A stretch of 64,000 nt of DNA from Paramagnetospirillum magnetotacticum MS-1 (GTDB lineage Bacteria > Pseudomonadota > Alphaproteobacteria > Rhodospirillales > Magnetospirillaceae). The position numbers and the translations under genes were made by a program. The notes beneath the pieces were generated by a model. That model worked only from the letters and a program-made list of their open reading frames with translations, was not told where the DNA came from and ran no database searches. Location of the stretch: NCBI RefSeq assembly GCF_000829825.1, contig NZ_JXSL01000030.1, positions 627,501 to 691,500 on the forward strand. Direction: 5' to 3'. Positions within the stretch are counted from its first letter, which is position 1. Each line of letters starts with the position of its first letter. This document shows, one piece after another, positions 1 through 8,989 of this stretch.

Positions 1-3000
1 CCCGGCCCGAGACCACCCGGTCGCCGATGCGTCCCACCAGCGGCACCTCGGCCTTGGATCCGGGACCGAACAGCCCGGCCAGCCCCGGATGGTCGAGAAT
101 GTCCGAGACTTCATTGGCGATGGCCAGTTGCTCGGCGGTCTCCAGCCCCCAGGCCGGGCGGCCCAGGAAGCGCAGCATGGCGCGCGAGCGTTCGGGCCCC
201 GGCAGTTCGGGGACGGTCTGCAACAGCCGGTGAATGAGCTTGCCCCGCTGCCAGCGCGGCTTGCCGTCGGCCTCGGCGAGTGGCGAACGCACGGTGGGCT
301 CGTCGCCTTCGGGCCGCGACGGCGCCAGCGGCCGGGGCGGCACCGGCTCGGGCTCGGCCGAAAGTGAAGCCCAGTCGGGCAGAGCGGCGGCGGGCCTTTC
401 GCCCGGCCCGGCGGCGGAACCCGTCTCGGCGGGCGCGGTCTGGGCATTGGCCAGGACCAGAACCGGCGCTTCGGCGGTCTCCCCCGCTTGGACCAGGAAG
501 GGGTCGTCGAATTCCGCGGCGGTGGCGGCCAGGGCGCCTTGGACCAGGGCGTGCCAGCAAGTCTCGGGCGCCGCCTTCAGGCCCCGCCAGCCGCACAGGA
601 TCAGCCGGTCCTCGGCCCGCGTCATGGCCACATAGAGCAGGCGGCGATATTCCCTTTCCCGCGACAGCTTGCGCGCCTCCGCGCCCCGGCGGCAGACCGC
701 GTCCATATCCTCGGCGCGCGGCGGCCAGGCGGGCAGCTCCTCCTCGCCCTCGCCCAGCCATAACAGCCGGGGCGAGCGGGTCGGCACCTGCATGGTGTCG
801 GGCAGGAAGACGATGGGTGCCTGCAGGCCCTTGGACCCGTGCACGGTCATGATGCGCACCGCGTCACGCCCCCCTTGCTCCAGGTCGCGCTTGATCTCCA
901 GCGCACCGGCCTCCAGCCAGTGGAGGAAGCCTTGCAGCGAAGGCGGATGGGCGCGTTCGAAGGCCAGCGTCAGCGACATGAACTCGTCGATGGCATCCTC
1001 GGCCTCCAACCCCAGCCTGGCCAGCAGGTTCCGCCGCCCGCCCAGCGGCCCCAGCACCCGCGCGTAAAGCGTATGGGGCGAGACATGGTCGGCCTGGGCC
1101 AGCAACTGAGAAAGCTGGCGAAAGGCCATCTCGAAAACGCCGCCCTCATGGGCGACGCCCCGGCGCAAGGCCTCCCACAGCCCCACATCCTCGCCGCGAT
1201 GATGGGCCAGGGTGAACAGCTGCTCCTCGGTGAGCCCCACCAGCGGCCCTTTCAGCACGGTGGCCAGCGTCAGGTCGTCTTCGGGCAGCAGCAGAAAATT
1301 GCCCAGCGCCATCAGATCCATGACCGCCATCTGCTCGGTCAGCACCATGCGGTCGGCGCCCGCCACCTCCACCTTGCGGCTTTTCAGTTCGCGCACCAGA
1401 TCCTCGACGAAGCCGCCCCGGCGGCGCACCAGGACCAGCACGTCACCGGCCCGCACCGGGCGGGCCTTGGACTCCAGCATCTCGCCGTCGATCATGGCGC
1501 GGATGCGCGACGCCACCAGCCGGGCCAGCCGGGTGCGGGGCGAATCGCCTCTGATGCGCTCCACCGGCGGCTTCCAGGCGGGCGGCTCGTCGGTGGGACG
1601 GGGTTCGACGGCTGGCCACACCTCCACCCTTCCGGCCTGACCGCCGCGATGGGGCAGATGGGTGATGTCCTCATCACCCGCCACCCCGTCGCGCCCCGGC
1701 TGACCGGGGGCGAAGACGGCATTGACCGCGTCCAGCACCGATGGCGCCGAGCGGAAGGACAGATTGAGGTCCACCACATCCCACTTGCCGCCCGCGGCGG
1801 GCACATGGGCGGCGAAGGCCTGGCGCATGCGCTCGAATTCGCGCGGATCGGCGCGCTGGAATGAATAGATGGACTGCTTGGCGTCGCCCACGGCGAAGAC
1901 GGTGCGCAAGCTTTCGCGCGCGCCGCGTCCGGCGAAGAATTCCTCGGTCAGTTTCTCGACCACCGCCCATTGATCGGGATTGGTGTCCTGTGCCTCGTCG
2001 ATGAGGACATGGTCGATGCCGCCATCCAGCTTGTACAGCACCCAGGGCGCCACGCCGGGCTGGGCCAGCAGGTCACGGGCGCCGAGGATCAGGTCGTCGT
2101 AATCCATCAGGGCGCGGATGGACTTGGCGCGGCGATAGGACTGCAACAGGGCACCGCCGAGCGTCAGCAGCGCCTGGGTGGCTTCGAGGATGCGGGCGGC
2201 CTTGAGCTTTTCCGTCAGCCTCAGCAGGCGCTCGGCCTCTGCCGCCAGGACTGGTTCCGCCGTGGGCAGGGCCTTGTACACGGCCTTGGTGGCCAGGGTC
2301 TTGCGGATGGTGCCCTTGTCGGTGATGAACACCGCGCACCACTCCTCGAACAGATCGGCCCGCCGCTCGGGTTCAGCCAGGAACCGCGCCATGTCGGCCG
2401 CGCGCTTGGCATCGCTGTCGCTGCCGCCCAGCATGGCCTCGACGGCGGCGCGCAAGGCCGGGGCATCGAAATGGGCCTCGTCCACCGCCCAGGCCAGCAG
2501 GGAGACGGGCGAATCTCCCGCCTCCAGACCCAGCCGGGCGCGCAGCGCCGACAAGGCCCCCTCCACCCCGCCATGGCGGTCCAAAAGCCGCTCCAACCGC
2601 CCACGTTCGGCGGTCAGTTCGCCCATCAGATCGGGAAAGGCGGTCTCGTGCACGCGGGCCGTCACCAGGGCCAGGGCGCGCCCCAAGGCACCGTCGCCCA
2701 TGCGGGCGTGGGACAGAACCTCCAGCTTGGCGGATTCCAGCAATTCGCCCGCATCGCGGTCATCCATCACCTGGAAATGGGGCGCGATGCCCGCTTCCAG
2801 GGGAAAACGCCGCAGCAGCGACTGGCAGAAGGCGTGGATGGTCTCCATATGCATGCCGCCGGGCGCATCCAGCAGGCTGGCGAACAGACGCCGCGCTCCG
2901 ATCATCTCGCCCACGGCGGGCGGACGGCCCAGCAGGCGTTCGAGATCACCGGCCAGATCCTGATCCCGCGCCGTGGCCCATTGGCCCAGCCGCCCGGCGA

Positions 3001-3217
3001 TGCGATTGGACATCTCGGCGGCGGCGGCCTTGGTGAAGGTCAGGCAGAGAATCTTGTGGGGCGGCGTCCCGGCCAGCAGCAGGGTCAGCACCCGGTCGGT
3101 CAGCACCTTGGTCTTGCCGGTCCCGGCGCTGGCCGCCACCCAGACGCTGGCCGTGGGGTCGGCGGCGCGGCGCTGCCGCCGATCGGCGTCCTGGGAGAGC
3201 GCCGAGACTTCCGTCAT
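1..3217 (-). CDS. addA: Double-strand break repair helicase-nuclease subunit AddA (partial, 3' end outside window)
   Basis: AddA is the helicase and nuclease subunit of AddAB, which resects double-strand breaks for RecA-mediated repair in the cytoplasm. The minus-strand frame from ATG 3217 is open to the window edge. It begins MTEVSALSQDADRRQRRAA, followed by Walker A (AASAGTGKTKVL). A UvrD-type motif II, DHVLIDEAQDTNPDQW, lies near 1975-2010, then VGDAKQSIYSFQRADP, the motif V region VRIMTVHGSKGLQAPIVFLP and motif VI YVAMTRAEDRL near 600-640. The C-terminal RecB-like nuclease should lie largely beyond position 1. The start overlaps the end of moxR by four bases (ATGA), so the two are probably translationally coupled. 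The addB partner is not adjacent; it lies at 16930-19857, which is unusual because the pair is normally contiguous. The family call is secure; only completeness is unknown. Confidence 0.95.
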   Translation of the reverse strand, partial: MTEVSALSQDADRRQRRAADPTASVWVAASAGTGKTKVLTDRVLTLLLAGTPPHKILCLTFTKAAAAEMSNRIAGRLGQWATARDQDLAGDLERLLGRPPAVGEMIGARRLFASLLDAPGGMHMETIHAFCQSLLRRFPLEAGIAPHFQVMDDRDAGELLESAKLEVLSHARMGDGALGRALALVTARVHETAFPDLMGELTAERGRLERLLDRHGGVEGALSALRARLGLEAGDSPVSLLAWAVDEAHFDAPALRAAVEAMLGGSDSDAKRAADMARFLAEPERRADLFEEWCAVFITDKGTIRKTLATKAVYKALPTAEPVLAAEAERLLRLTEKLKAARILEATQALLTLGGALLQSYRRAKSIRALMDYDDLILGARDLLAQPGVAPWVLYKLDGGIDHVLIDEAQDTNPDQWAVVEKLTEEFFAGRGARESLRTVFAVGDAKQSIYSFQRADPREFERMRQAFAAHVPAAGGKWDVVDLNLSFRSAPSVLDAVNAVFAPGQPGRDGVAGDEDITHLPHRGGQAGRVEVWPAVEPRPTDEPPAWKPPVERIRGDSPRTRLARLVASRIRAMIDGEMLESKARPVRAGDVLVLVRRRGGFVEDLVRELKSRKVEVAGADRMVLTEQMAVMDLMALGNFLLLPEDDLTLATVLKGPLVGLTEEQLFTLAHHRGEDVGLWEALRRGVAHEGGVFEMAFRQLSQLLAQADHVSPHTLYARVLGPLGGRRNLLARLGLEAEDAIDEFMSLTLAFERAHPPSLQGFLHWLEAGALEIKRDLEQGGRDAVRIMTVHGSKGLQAPIVFLPDTMQVPTRSPRLLWLGEGEEELPAWPPRAEDMDAVCRRGAEARKLSREREYRRLLYVAMTRAEDRLILCGWRGLKAAPETCWHALVQGALAATAAEFDDPFLVQAGETAEAPVLVLANAQTAPAETGSAAGPGERPAAALPDWASLSAEPEPVPPRPLAPSRPEGDEPTVRSPLAEADGKPRWQRGKLIHRLLQTVPELPGPERSRAMLRFLGRPAWGLETAEQLAIANEVSDILDHPGLAGLFGPGSKAEVPLVGRIGDRVVSGR

Positions 3218-4206
3218 AGGGTGCCTTCCAGGGCCTCGATCACCTGAGCCAGGGTGATGCCGTCGGCGCGGGCGGCAAAGCCCAGCGCCATGCGGTGGCG
3301 CAGCACCGGGGCGGCCAGGGCGCGGATGTCATCCACCGAAGGCGACAGGCGGCCTTGCAACAAGGCACGGGCCCGGGTCGCCAGCATCAGCGCCTGGGCG
3401 GCGCGCGGCCCCGGCCCCCAGGCCACTGCCCGGCGGACCAGATCCAGCGACGTGCTTTCCGGGCGGCCCTGCCGCACCAGGGTGAGGATGGCATCGACCA
3501 CCGCGTCTCCCACCGGAATGCGCCGCACCAGGGCCTGGGCGGCCAGCAGGTCGTCGGCCCCCATGACCCGGACCGGCTCGGCCGCCAGGGCGCCGGTTGT
3601 GTCGATCAGCATGCGGCGTTCGGCGTCGAAATCGGGATAGCCCACGTCGATTTGCATGAGAAAGCGGTCCAGCTGGGCCTCGGGCAGAGGATAGGTGCCC
3701 TCCTGCTCCAGCGGATTCTGGGTGGCCAGGACGTGGAAGGGCCGGGGCAGGTCCTGACGGCTGCCCGCCACGCTGACGTGATGCTCCTGCATGGCCTGCA
3801 GCAAGGCCGACTGGGTGCGAGGGCCCGCGCGGTTGATCTCGTCGGCCATCAGCAACTGGCAAAAAACCGGCCCCTTGATGAAGCGGAAGGCGCGGCCGCC
3901 GCCAGCGCTTTCCTCCAGCACTTCCGAGCCCAGGATGTCGGCGGGCATCAGATCGGGGGTGAACTGCACCCGCTTGTCATCCAGGCCGAGAACGATGCCC
4001 AGCGTGTGCACCAGCCGGGTCTTGGCCAGGCCGGGCAGGCCGATCAACAGGGCGTGACCCCCCGCCAGCAGCGTGATAAGACTCTGATCGATGACTTGGT
4101 CCTGCCCGAAGATGACGCGGCCGATGGCGGCGCGGGCCTCGCCCAGACGGGATTCGAGGCTGCTGATCTCGTCCTGCGGGGCGGCGGAACTGGGGTGCGG
4201 TGTCAT
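3214..4206 (-). CDS. MoxR-family AAA+ ATPase
   Basis: A 330-residue MoxR-type AAA+ ATPase, a chaperone-like family that often works with VWA-domain proteins. Visible motifs are Walker A GLPGLAKTRLV, the Walker B and following helix LLMADEINRAGPRTQSALLQ, and sensor 1 in VLATQNPLEQEGTYPLPEAQ. The C-terminal lid domain follows. ATG 4206 is the only sensible start because the family core begins soon after (ISSLESRLGEARAAIGRVIFGQ). MoxR genes are usually followed by DUF58 and other VWA genes. Here the stop codon instead overlaps the addA start, so this ATPase is probably co-expressed with a DNA repair helicase. The divergent DUF1285 gene starts only 45 bp away. The family is certain and the substrate unknown. 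Confidence 0.93.
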   Translation of the reverse strand: MTPHPSSAAPQDEISSLESRLGEARAAIGRVIFGQDQVIDQSLITLLAGGHALLIGLPGLAKTRLVHTLGIVLGLDDKRVQFTPDLMPADILGSEVLEESAGGGRAFRFIKGPVFCQLLMADEINRAGPRTQSALLQAMQEHHVSVAGSRQDLPRPFHVLATQNPLEQEGTYPLPEAQLDRFLMQIDVGYPDFDAERRMLIDTTGALAAEPVRVMGADDLLAAQALVRRIPVGDAVVDAILTLVRQGRPESTSLDLVRRAVAWGPGPRAAQALMLATRARALLQGRLSPSVDDIRALAAPVLRHRMALGFAARADGITLAQVIEALEGTL

Positions 4207-4251
4207 GGAGCTGATGCCTCGCAGGGGAAGAAGACTCGAAGGAGCGGCCGA

Positions 4252-4797
4252 GTGACTCAGCCATTGACCGAAGCCCCTCCGGATGTGGACTACCCGGGCC
4301 GGTTGCCCGAATATTGCGGCGATCTCGGTATCCGCATCGACCGGCAGGGACGTTGGTTCTACCATGGCTCGCCGATCAATCGCAAAGAGATGGTCTGCCT
4401 CTTCGCTTCGGTCTTGTACCGGTCCAAGGATGGCGGCTACCTGCTGATCACGCCGGGCGAGATGGGCCGTATCGAGGTCGATGACGTCCCCTTCCTGGCG
4501 GTCGAGATGTTCACCTGCGGCGCGGGGCGCGACATGGTGGTCAGCTTCCGCACCAATATGGACGAGATGGTCACCGTCGACGGCGACCATCCGCTGAGAA
4601 TCGCGGAAGGCGAAGGCTCGGGGGAGCCATCGCCCTACGTAACCGTGCGGACCGGGATCGAGGCGCGCCTCACCCGCTCCGTCTATTACGAACTGGTCGC
4701 CTTGGGTTGGGAGGAGGACCGGGAGGGAGAGACGGTTTACGGACTATGGAGCAGCGGGAGCTTTTTTCCATTGGGGAGGCTGGACCTTCCCGACTGA
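4252..4797 (+). CDS. DUF1285 domain-containing protein
   Basis: A 181-residue DUF1285 protein. I infer GTG 4252 as start from the GGAG at 4241 and from the short divergent gap to moxR. The sequence RIDRQGRWFYHGSPINRKEM is the typical family opening, and VTVDGDHPLRIAE is another conserved block. There is no signal peptide or membrane segment, so it should be cytoplasmic. The biochemical role is not established. It is the first gene of a tight plus-strand operon with a CoA-type Nudix hydrolase, which it overlaps by 52 bases, and a CCA-adding enzyme. This arrangement recurs in alphaproteobacteria and suggests a housekeeping function. Confidence 0.88.
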   Translation: MTQPLTEAPPDVDYPGRLPEYCGDLGIRIDRQGRWFYHGSPINRKEMVCLFASVLYRSKDGGYLLITPGEMGRIEVDDVPFLAVEMFTCGAGRDMVVSFRTNMDEMVTVDGDHPLRIAEGEGSGEPSPYVTVRTGIEARLTRSVYYELVALGWEEDREGETVYGLWSSGSFFPLGRLDLPD

Positions 4798-5423
4798 CGC
4801 GCGATGTCATCGCGCGGCGGCTGGCCGACGGGTTTGACCCGCGCGGACGCTCGGACTCGGCCCTGGAGGCCATGGTCATGGGTGGCGCCATCCGCCCCGG
4901 CGATCCCATCGACGACGACACCCTGACCCCGGCCGCCGTCCTGGTGCCGCTGGTGGAACGTCCCGAGGGCCTCACGGTGATGCTGACCAAGCGCACCGCC
5001 CATCTGGCGCACCATCCTGGCCAGATCAGCTTTCCCGGCGGGCGGCTGGAGCCCGAGGACAAGGGTGACTTCACCACCTGCGCGCTGCGCGAGACCGAAG
5101 AGGAAACCGGTCTCGACCGTCATCTGGTGCGCCTGCTGGGCCGCCTGGACAATTACGCCACCGGCACCGGCTTCGTCATCACCCCCTTGGTCGGCGTCAT
5201 CGATCCGCCCTTTACCTTGGCTCCGGATTCCTTCGAGGTGGCCGAGGTTTTCGAAGTGCCGCTGAGTTTTGTGCTCGACCAAGCCAACCATCAACTGCAA
5301 AGCCGCGAAATCAAGGGCTTTCAGCGGCCCTTCTGGGCCCTGACCTGGCAAGACCGGCTGATCTGGGGCGCCACGGCGGGCATCCTGGTCAATCTGTCCG
5401 AGGTTTTGGCGCCCCGTGAGTAA
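4746..5423 (+). CDS. Nudix hydrolase, CoA pyrophosphatase type
   Basis: A 225-residue Nudix hydrolase predicted to cleave CoA or acyl-CoA to 4'-phosphopantetheine and 3',5'-ADP. The CoA-specific signature LTKRTAHLAHHPGQISFPGG is directly followed by the Nudix helix, which ends ALRETEEETGL. The spacing between glycine and the REXXEE core is two residues longer than the general Nudix box, as in the NudL family. ATG 4746 is chosen because earlier in-frame codons add only a Gly-rich extension inside the DUF1285 gene. It overlaps DUF1285 at its start and the CCA enzyme at its end by 8 bases, so the three genes are one transcription unit. The family is secure; the substrate is inferred from the motif. 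Confidence 0.92.
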   Translation: MEQRELFSIGEAGPSRLTRDVIARRLADGFDPRGRSDSALEAMVMGGAIRPGDPIDDDTLTPAAVLVPLVERPEGLTVMLTKRTAHLAHHPGQISFPGGRLEPEDKGDFTTCALRETEEETGLDRHLVRLLGRLDNYATGTGFVITPLVGVIDPPFTLAPDSFEVAEVFEVPLSFVLDQANHQLQSREIKGFQRPFWALTWQDRLIWGATAGILVNLSEVLAPRE

Positions 5424-6723
5424 CACCCGCCTCCACCTCAATCCCGGCGACCCCATCGGCCTTCTGGGTCCGCAGGACTGGATGGACGCCGCCGAAACCC
5501 GCGCCGTGTTGGCTGCGCTGCAGGCCGACGGCGCCCAGGTGCGCTTCGTGGGTGGCTGCGTGCGCGACGCGCTCTTGAAGCGCCCCATCAAGGATATCGA
5601 CATCGCCACGCCCGACCCGCCCGAGCGGGTGCTGGCCCTGTTGGACGATGCGGGCATCCACGCCATCCCCACCGGCATCGACCACGGCACGGTCACGGCG
5701 GTGATCGGCAAAGCCCATTACGAGATCACCACGCTGCGGGTGGACGTGGAGAGCTTCGGCCGCCACGCCCGCATCCAGTACACCGACGACTGGCGGGTGG
5801 ATGCCTCGCGCCGCGACTTCACCATGAACGCCCTGTCGGCTGACCCCGAGGGCAATGTCTACGACCCCTTCGACGGCATCGCCGATATGGCGGCAGGACG
5901 GGTGCGCTTCGTGGGCGAACCGGAAAAGCGCATCGAGGAGGATGCGCTACGCCTGCTGCGGTATTTCCGTTTCCACGCCCACTACGGCCGGGGCACCGCC
6001 ATGGAGGCTCGTGCGCTGCATGCCTGCCGCCGCATGGCTGGCCGTTTGAAGAACCTGTCGGGCGAACGGGTGGCGGGAGAATTGGTCCGTCTGCTGCTGG
6101 CCGACGACCCCACGCCGTCCCTGCTGGTGATGCACAGCCGCGGCATCCTGGCCCATGTCCTGCCCGAAGCGAAGGAGTTCGGACGGCTGCGCACCCTGGC
6201 CTGGCTGGAACGCCGGGGTCTGGCGCGCGCTGAAATCCGGCCCGATGCCATGCGGCGTCTGGCGGCCCTGATCGCCACCGACCGGAATGGCGCCATGGCC
6301 CTGGGCGAGCGGCTGAAACTTTCCGGTGTCCAGGCCAAGCGGGTGGCTGCCATGGCGGCACCCCGCGTGACGGTGGATTTCACCATGGACGCGCAGGCCG
6401 CCCGCCGGGCGCTGCGCAAGGTGGGAAGTGACGAGTTCCGGGATCTGACCCTGGTGGCCTGGGCGGGGCGACGCTCGCTGGAAGCGCGGCCCGATGCCGC
6501 CGAATCCGAACGCTGGATCGCCCTTCTGGACGCCGCCCGCGACTGGGTGCCGGTGGAACTGCCGGTCAAGGGGCGCGATCTGATGGAAAGGGGGGTTCCG
6601 CACGGCCCCCGGATCGGCGGCCTTCTGGCCGCCTTGGAGGATTGGTGGGAAGAGCGCGATTACCGTCCCGACCGTAACCAGTGCCTGGAAAAGCTGAAGG
6701 ATTTCGTGAATGACGGCCTATAG
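5416..6723 (+). CDS. cca: CCA tRNA nucleotidyltransferase / poly(A) polymerase family protein
   Basis: A class II nucleotidyltransferase of 435 residues that adds or repairs the CCA end of tRNA; the same fold also makes poly(A) polymerases. Near residues 42-65 the sequence RFVGGCVRDALLKRPIKDID contains the G-G-x-V-R-D nucleotide motif and the catalytic D-x-D (DIDIAT). YTDDWRVDASRRDFTMNAL is the second conserved block, and KRIEEDALRLLRYFRFHA is the RNA-binding ERxxxE-type region. The start is GTG 5416, overlapping the Nudix gene by 8 bases. The C-terminus is alpha-helical. Telling CCA addition from poly(A) synthesis by sequence alone is unreliable, but the position and length fit the usual alphaproteobacterial CCA enzyme. 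Confidence 0.92.
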   Translation: MSNTRLHLNPGDPIGLLGPQDWMDAAETRAVLAALQADGAQVRFVGGCVRDALLKRPIKDIDIATPDPPERVLALLDDAGIHAIPTGIDHGTVTAVIGKAHYEITTLRVDVESFGRHARIQYTDDWRVDASRRDFTMNALSADPEGNVYDPFDGIADMAAGRVRFVGEPEKRIEEDALRLLRYFRFHAHYGRGTAMEARALHACRRMAGRLKNLSGERVAGELVRLLLADDPTPSLLVMHSRGILAHVLPEAKEFGRLRTLAWLERRGLARAEIRPDAMRRLAALIATDRNGAMALGERLKLSGVQAKRVAAMAAPRVTVDFTMDAQAARRALRKVGSDEFRDLTLVAWAGRRSLEARPDAAESERWIALLDAARDWVPVELPVKGRDLMERGVPHGPRIGGLLAALEDWWEERDYRPDRNQCLEKLKDFVNDGL

Positions 6724-6963
6724 GCCGAAGGCGCCAACCAATTCCTGATCGAGTTCAAGCCGCTCAAGCCCGGTAAGGACACCGCGCCCGCTTTGCCGAG
6801 CCCGTATCAGGATTTTCTCCAAGGCAAGCTCGCTGCATTTCACACACTGGCTGCATCCCCGCGCCGAGGCGCAGTTCAGGATCTGATGCAACTCATCCAC
6901 ATCCAGGGCAACTGGACGTTTTTCCCAGCCACACGGGCCATCCTTGGGACCAACTTTAACCAT
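6718..6963 (-). CDS. Small Cys-rich hypothetical protein
   Basis: An 81-residue protein I do not recognise. ATG 6963 is preferred over an upstream in-frame start because GAGG lies about 8 bases upstream. The middle contains ILNCASARGCSQCVKCSELA: four cysteines in a C-x5-C-x2-C-x2-C pattern that could bind zinc or a cluster. The flanks are charged and helical, with no signal peptide or membrane segment. The gene converges with cca, overlapping its last bases. A strong hairpin lies just upstream (6986-7019) in what would be its leader. A plus-strand frame on the opposite strand (6793-6987) has no ribosome site and no recognisable motif, so I favour this strand, with moderate confidence. Confidence 0.5.
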   Translation of the reverse strand: MVKVGPKDGPCGWEKRPVALDVDELHQILNCASARGCSQCVKCSELALEKILIRARQSGRGVLTGLERLELDQELVGAFGL

Positions 6964-6985
6964 CAATACAACCTCACTGGACAAT

Positions 6986-7019
6986 AAAGGGGGAACGGCC
7001 TGTGGCGCGTTCCCCCTTT
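6986..7019. terminator. Strong GC-rich hairpin, bidirectional terminator-like
   Basis: A perfect 12-bp stem (AAAGGGGGAACG paired with CGTTCCCCCTTT) around a 10-base loop, with A residues on one side and T residues on the other. On the plus strand it could end the cca transcript. On the minus strand it sits 23 bases before the small Cys-rich gene and could act as a leader or attenuator. Confidence 0.6.
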
Positions 7020-7220
7020 TCACTGTTCCAGCTTATCCCATGAAAAAACTGTGGGCACTGGGGCATGCGTATATGAAGCTTCCTTAAGATAGAGCCATTT
7101 ACAAACTGTTCTTCGCCAGAAGGGTTAGTGTTGGAACCTTAGAGCCCCATTGCCGCACTTATGCCGACGGGGGTACCCTCGGCCCCGACTTTTCCTGATA
7201 ATTCCATGGATCGAGCCCCG

Positions 7221-8114
7221 ATGCTGAAGGTTGCCACCCATAACGGAACGTTTCACGCCGACGATGTTTTCGCCTTCGCGATTCTTCGCGCGGCCTCGGC
7301 CGGACACATCGAGTTGGTTCGCTCTCGGGATCAGCAGGCCCTGGATGCGGCGGAGGTCGTCTTCGACGTGGGTGGCACCTACGATCCGGTCAACCGCCGC
7401 TACGACCATCATATGCGTGATAAGCCACTGCGGCCCAACGCAGAGCCCTACAGTTCGGCGGGCCTGGTCTGGCGCGATTTCGGCGAGGCGGCCATCGCCC
7501 ACCTCCTGCCCGGCATTTCCCCGCAGGCCGTCCTGCGCGTGCTTGAGATGGTCGATTGCGGATTGGTCCGCGACGTGGACCTCATGGATAATGGGGCCAT
7601 GACGCCTACGCCCGGACACTTTTCCACGGTGATCGAGGCCTTCAATTCCACTTTTTCCGAGATTGGGCGCGATGAGACCGCCACCTTCATGCAGGCCGCG
7701 GACATGGCCTCCTCCGTGCTGCAGCGGACTTGCGCCAGGGCCTGGGCCTCGGTTCAGGCCGAGGCCACCGTGGCCGAAGCCGCCCGGAATTCCTCCGACC
7801 CCAGGATCCTCGTCCTGGACAGCCGCGTGCCTTGGGAGGATGCGGTTTATGATCTGGGACTGGACCAGACTCTCTATGTGGTCCGCCCGGCGGGGGCGGC
7901 CTGGACCTGCAGCGCCGTTCCGCCCGAGCGCGGCTCCTTCGCCCAGCGCCATCCCCTGCCCGAGGCCTGGGGAGGTCTTCGGGACGAGGCCATCGCCGCC
8001 CTGACCGGCGTTCCCGACGCCACCTTCTGCCATCCGGCCCGGTTCGTCTGCGGCGCACGGTCAAAGGACGGCGCCGTGGCCCTGGCGCGCATCGCCGCGT
8101 CAACACCTACCTAG
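7221..8114 (+). CDS. MYG1 / UPF0160 family metal-dependent hydrolase
   Basis: A 297-residue protein of the MYG1 (UPF0160) family, DHH-like putative metal-dependent hydrolases or exonucleases; the eukaryotic members act in RNA processing. Near the N-terminus KVATHNGTFHADDVFAFAIL carries the His and Asp-Asp metal motif, followed by VVFDVGGTYDPVNRRYDHHM with the second Asp and His-His motif. ATG 7221 puts the family motif at the expected place and has GGATCGAG just upstream; ATG 7206 would add five residues and lacks a ribosome site. The C-terminal ARFVCGARSKDGAVALARIA is typical of the family ending. The DUF2786 gene follows after 7 bases. The family is secure and the substrate in bacteria unknown. 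Confidence 0.9.
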   Translation: MLKVATHNGTFHADDVFAFAILRAASAGHIELVRSRDQQALDAAEVVFDVGGTYDPVNRRYDHHMRDKPLRPNAEPYSSAGLVWRDFGEAAIAHLLPGISPQAVLRVLEMVDCGLVRDVDLMDNGAMTPTPGHFSTVIEAFNSTFSEIGRDETATFMQAADMASSVLQRTCARAWASVQAEATVAEAARNSSDPRILVLDSRVPWEDAVYDLGLDQTLYVVRPAGAAWTCSAVPPERGSFAQRHPLPEAWGGLRDEAIAALTGVPDATFCHPARFVCGARSKDGAVALARIAASTPT

Positions 8115-8121
8115 CATCAGC

Positions 8122-8826
8122 ATGGCCACCGACCTCGACAAACTGAAGGGCCGCCTGCAGGCGTTGCGGGCGAAGACCATCGCCAACGGCTGCACCGAGG
8201 AGGAGGCCCTGGCGGCGGCGGCCAAGGTCGCCCAGCTCCTGGACCAGCACGATCTGTCCATCAGCGACCTGGAACTGCGCCAGGAACAATGCGAGCAATC
8301 GGCCATCGAAACCCGACGTAAGCAGCGCCAGCCCATTTCCGCCTGCATCCCGGCCATCGCCGATTATTGTGACTGCAAGGTCTGGCTGGAAAAGGATGAG
8401 GGCGGCATCCGTTATGTCTTCTTCGGGCTTCGGCCCAGCATCGAGATGGCCCGTTACGTCCATGACGTGATCGCGCAGGCCATGCAAGGCGGCTGGGACA
8501 GCTACATCCGCAGCCAGAGATTCGTTCGCCATCGGCACGACGAGAAAGGCTCGTTTTTGTTCGGAATGGCCGTCTCCATCGCCGGAAAGCTGACCGAGAT
8601 GAAACAGGACCGGGACGAGGCCAACCGGCGAAGCTCGGGCCGCGACCTCGTCCTCGTCCGTCACGCCATCGTCGATGCCGAGTATGAAAAACTGAATCTC
8701 AATCTCCGCAAGGGCCGTGCCTCGGGCAAGAAGGTGGAGGCCCAAGCGTTCGAGGCGGGTCAGGCGGCAGGCCGCTCTCTGGCCTTGCATCCCGGCGTTC
8801 AGGCCCGGCGGGACACCGGGAAATAG
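8122..8826 (+). CDS. DUF2786 domain-containing protein
   Basis: A 234-residue protein. The first 45 residues (LKGRLQALRAKTIANGCTEE, then EALAAAAKVAQLLDQHDL) match the short helical DUF2786 domain, which precedes a conserved but uncharacterised domain often found in phage and plasmid proteins. The second domain continues through VWLEKDEGGIRYVFFGLRPS. There is no signal peptide or transmembrane segment. It starts 7 bases after the MYG1-family gene and is probably co-transcribed with it. The codon use does not look foreign. The function is unknown. Confidence 0.75.
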   Translation: MATDLDKLKGRLQALRAKTIANGCTEEEALAAAAKVAQLLDQHDLSISDLELRQEQCEQSAIETRRKQRQPISACIPAIADYCDCKVWLEKDEGGIRYVFFGLRPSIEMARYVHDVIAQAMQGGWDSYIRSQRFVRHRHDEKGSFLFGMAVSIAGKLTEMKQDRDEANRRSSGRDLVLVRHAIVDAEYEKLNLNLRKGRASGKKVEAQAFEAGQAAGRSLALHPGVQARRDTGK

Positions 8827-8989
8827 GAGATAATCGCGCGGGCGCCGCCGATGACGCCACAAAACCGTTACCCTGAATACATCAAAACAGGCGCAAAAAA
8901 GACCCTTCGGCGGATTCTTCTGACTTTTCGATATATAGCTGGAGGGTTAATCTCTCCGTCGGAATGGCGACAAGAGGACAGGAGTTGAG

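Noticed and set aside
839-3247. Plus-strand frames opposite addA
   Set aside because: The minus-strand helicase motifs are unambiguous, and the plus-strand frames are shadows.
6793-6987. Plus-strand 64-codon ORF opposite the small Cys-rich gene
   Set aside because: It has no ribosome site and no motif; only the terminator position supports it. The minus-strand frame has a ribosome site and a cysteine pattern.
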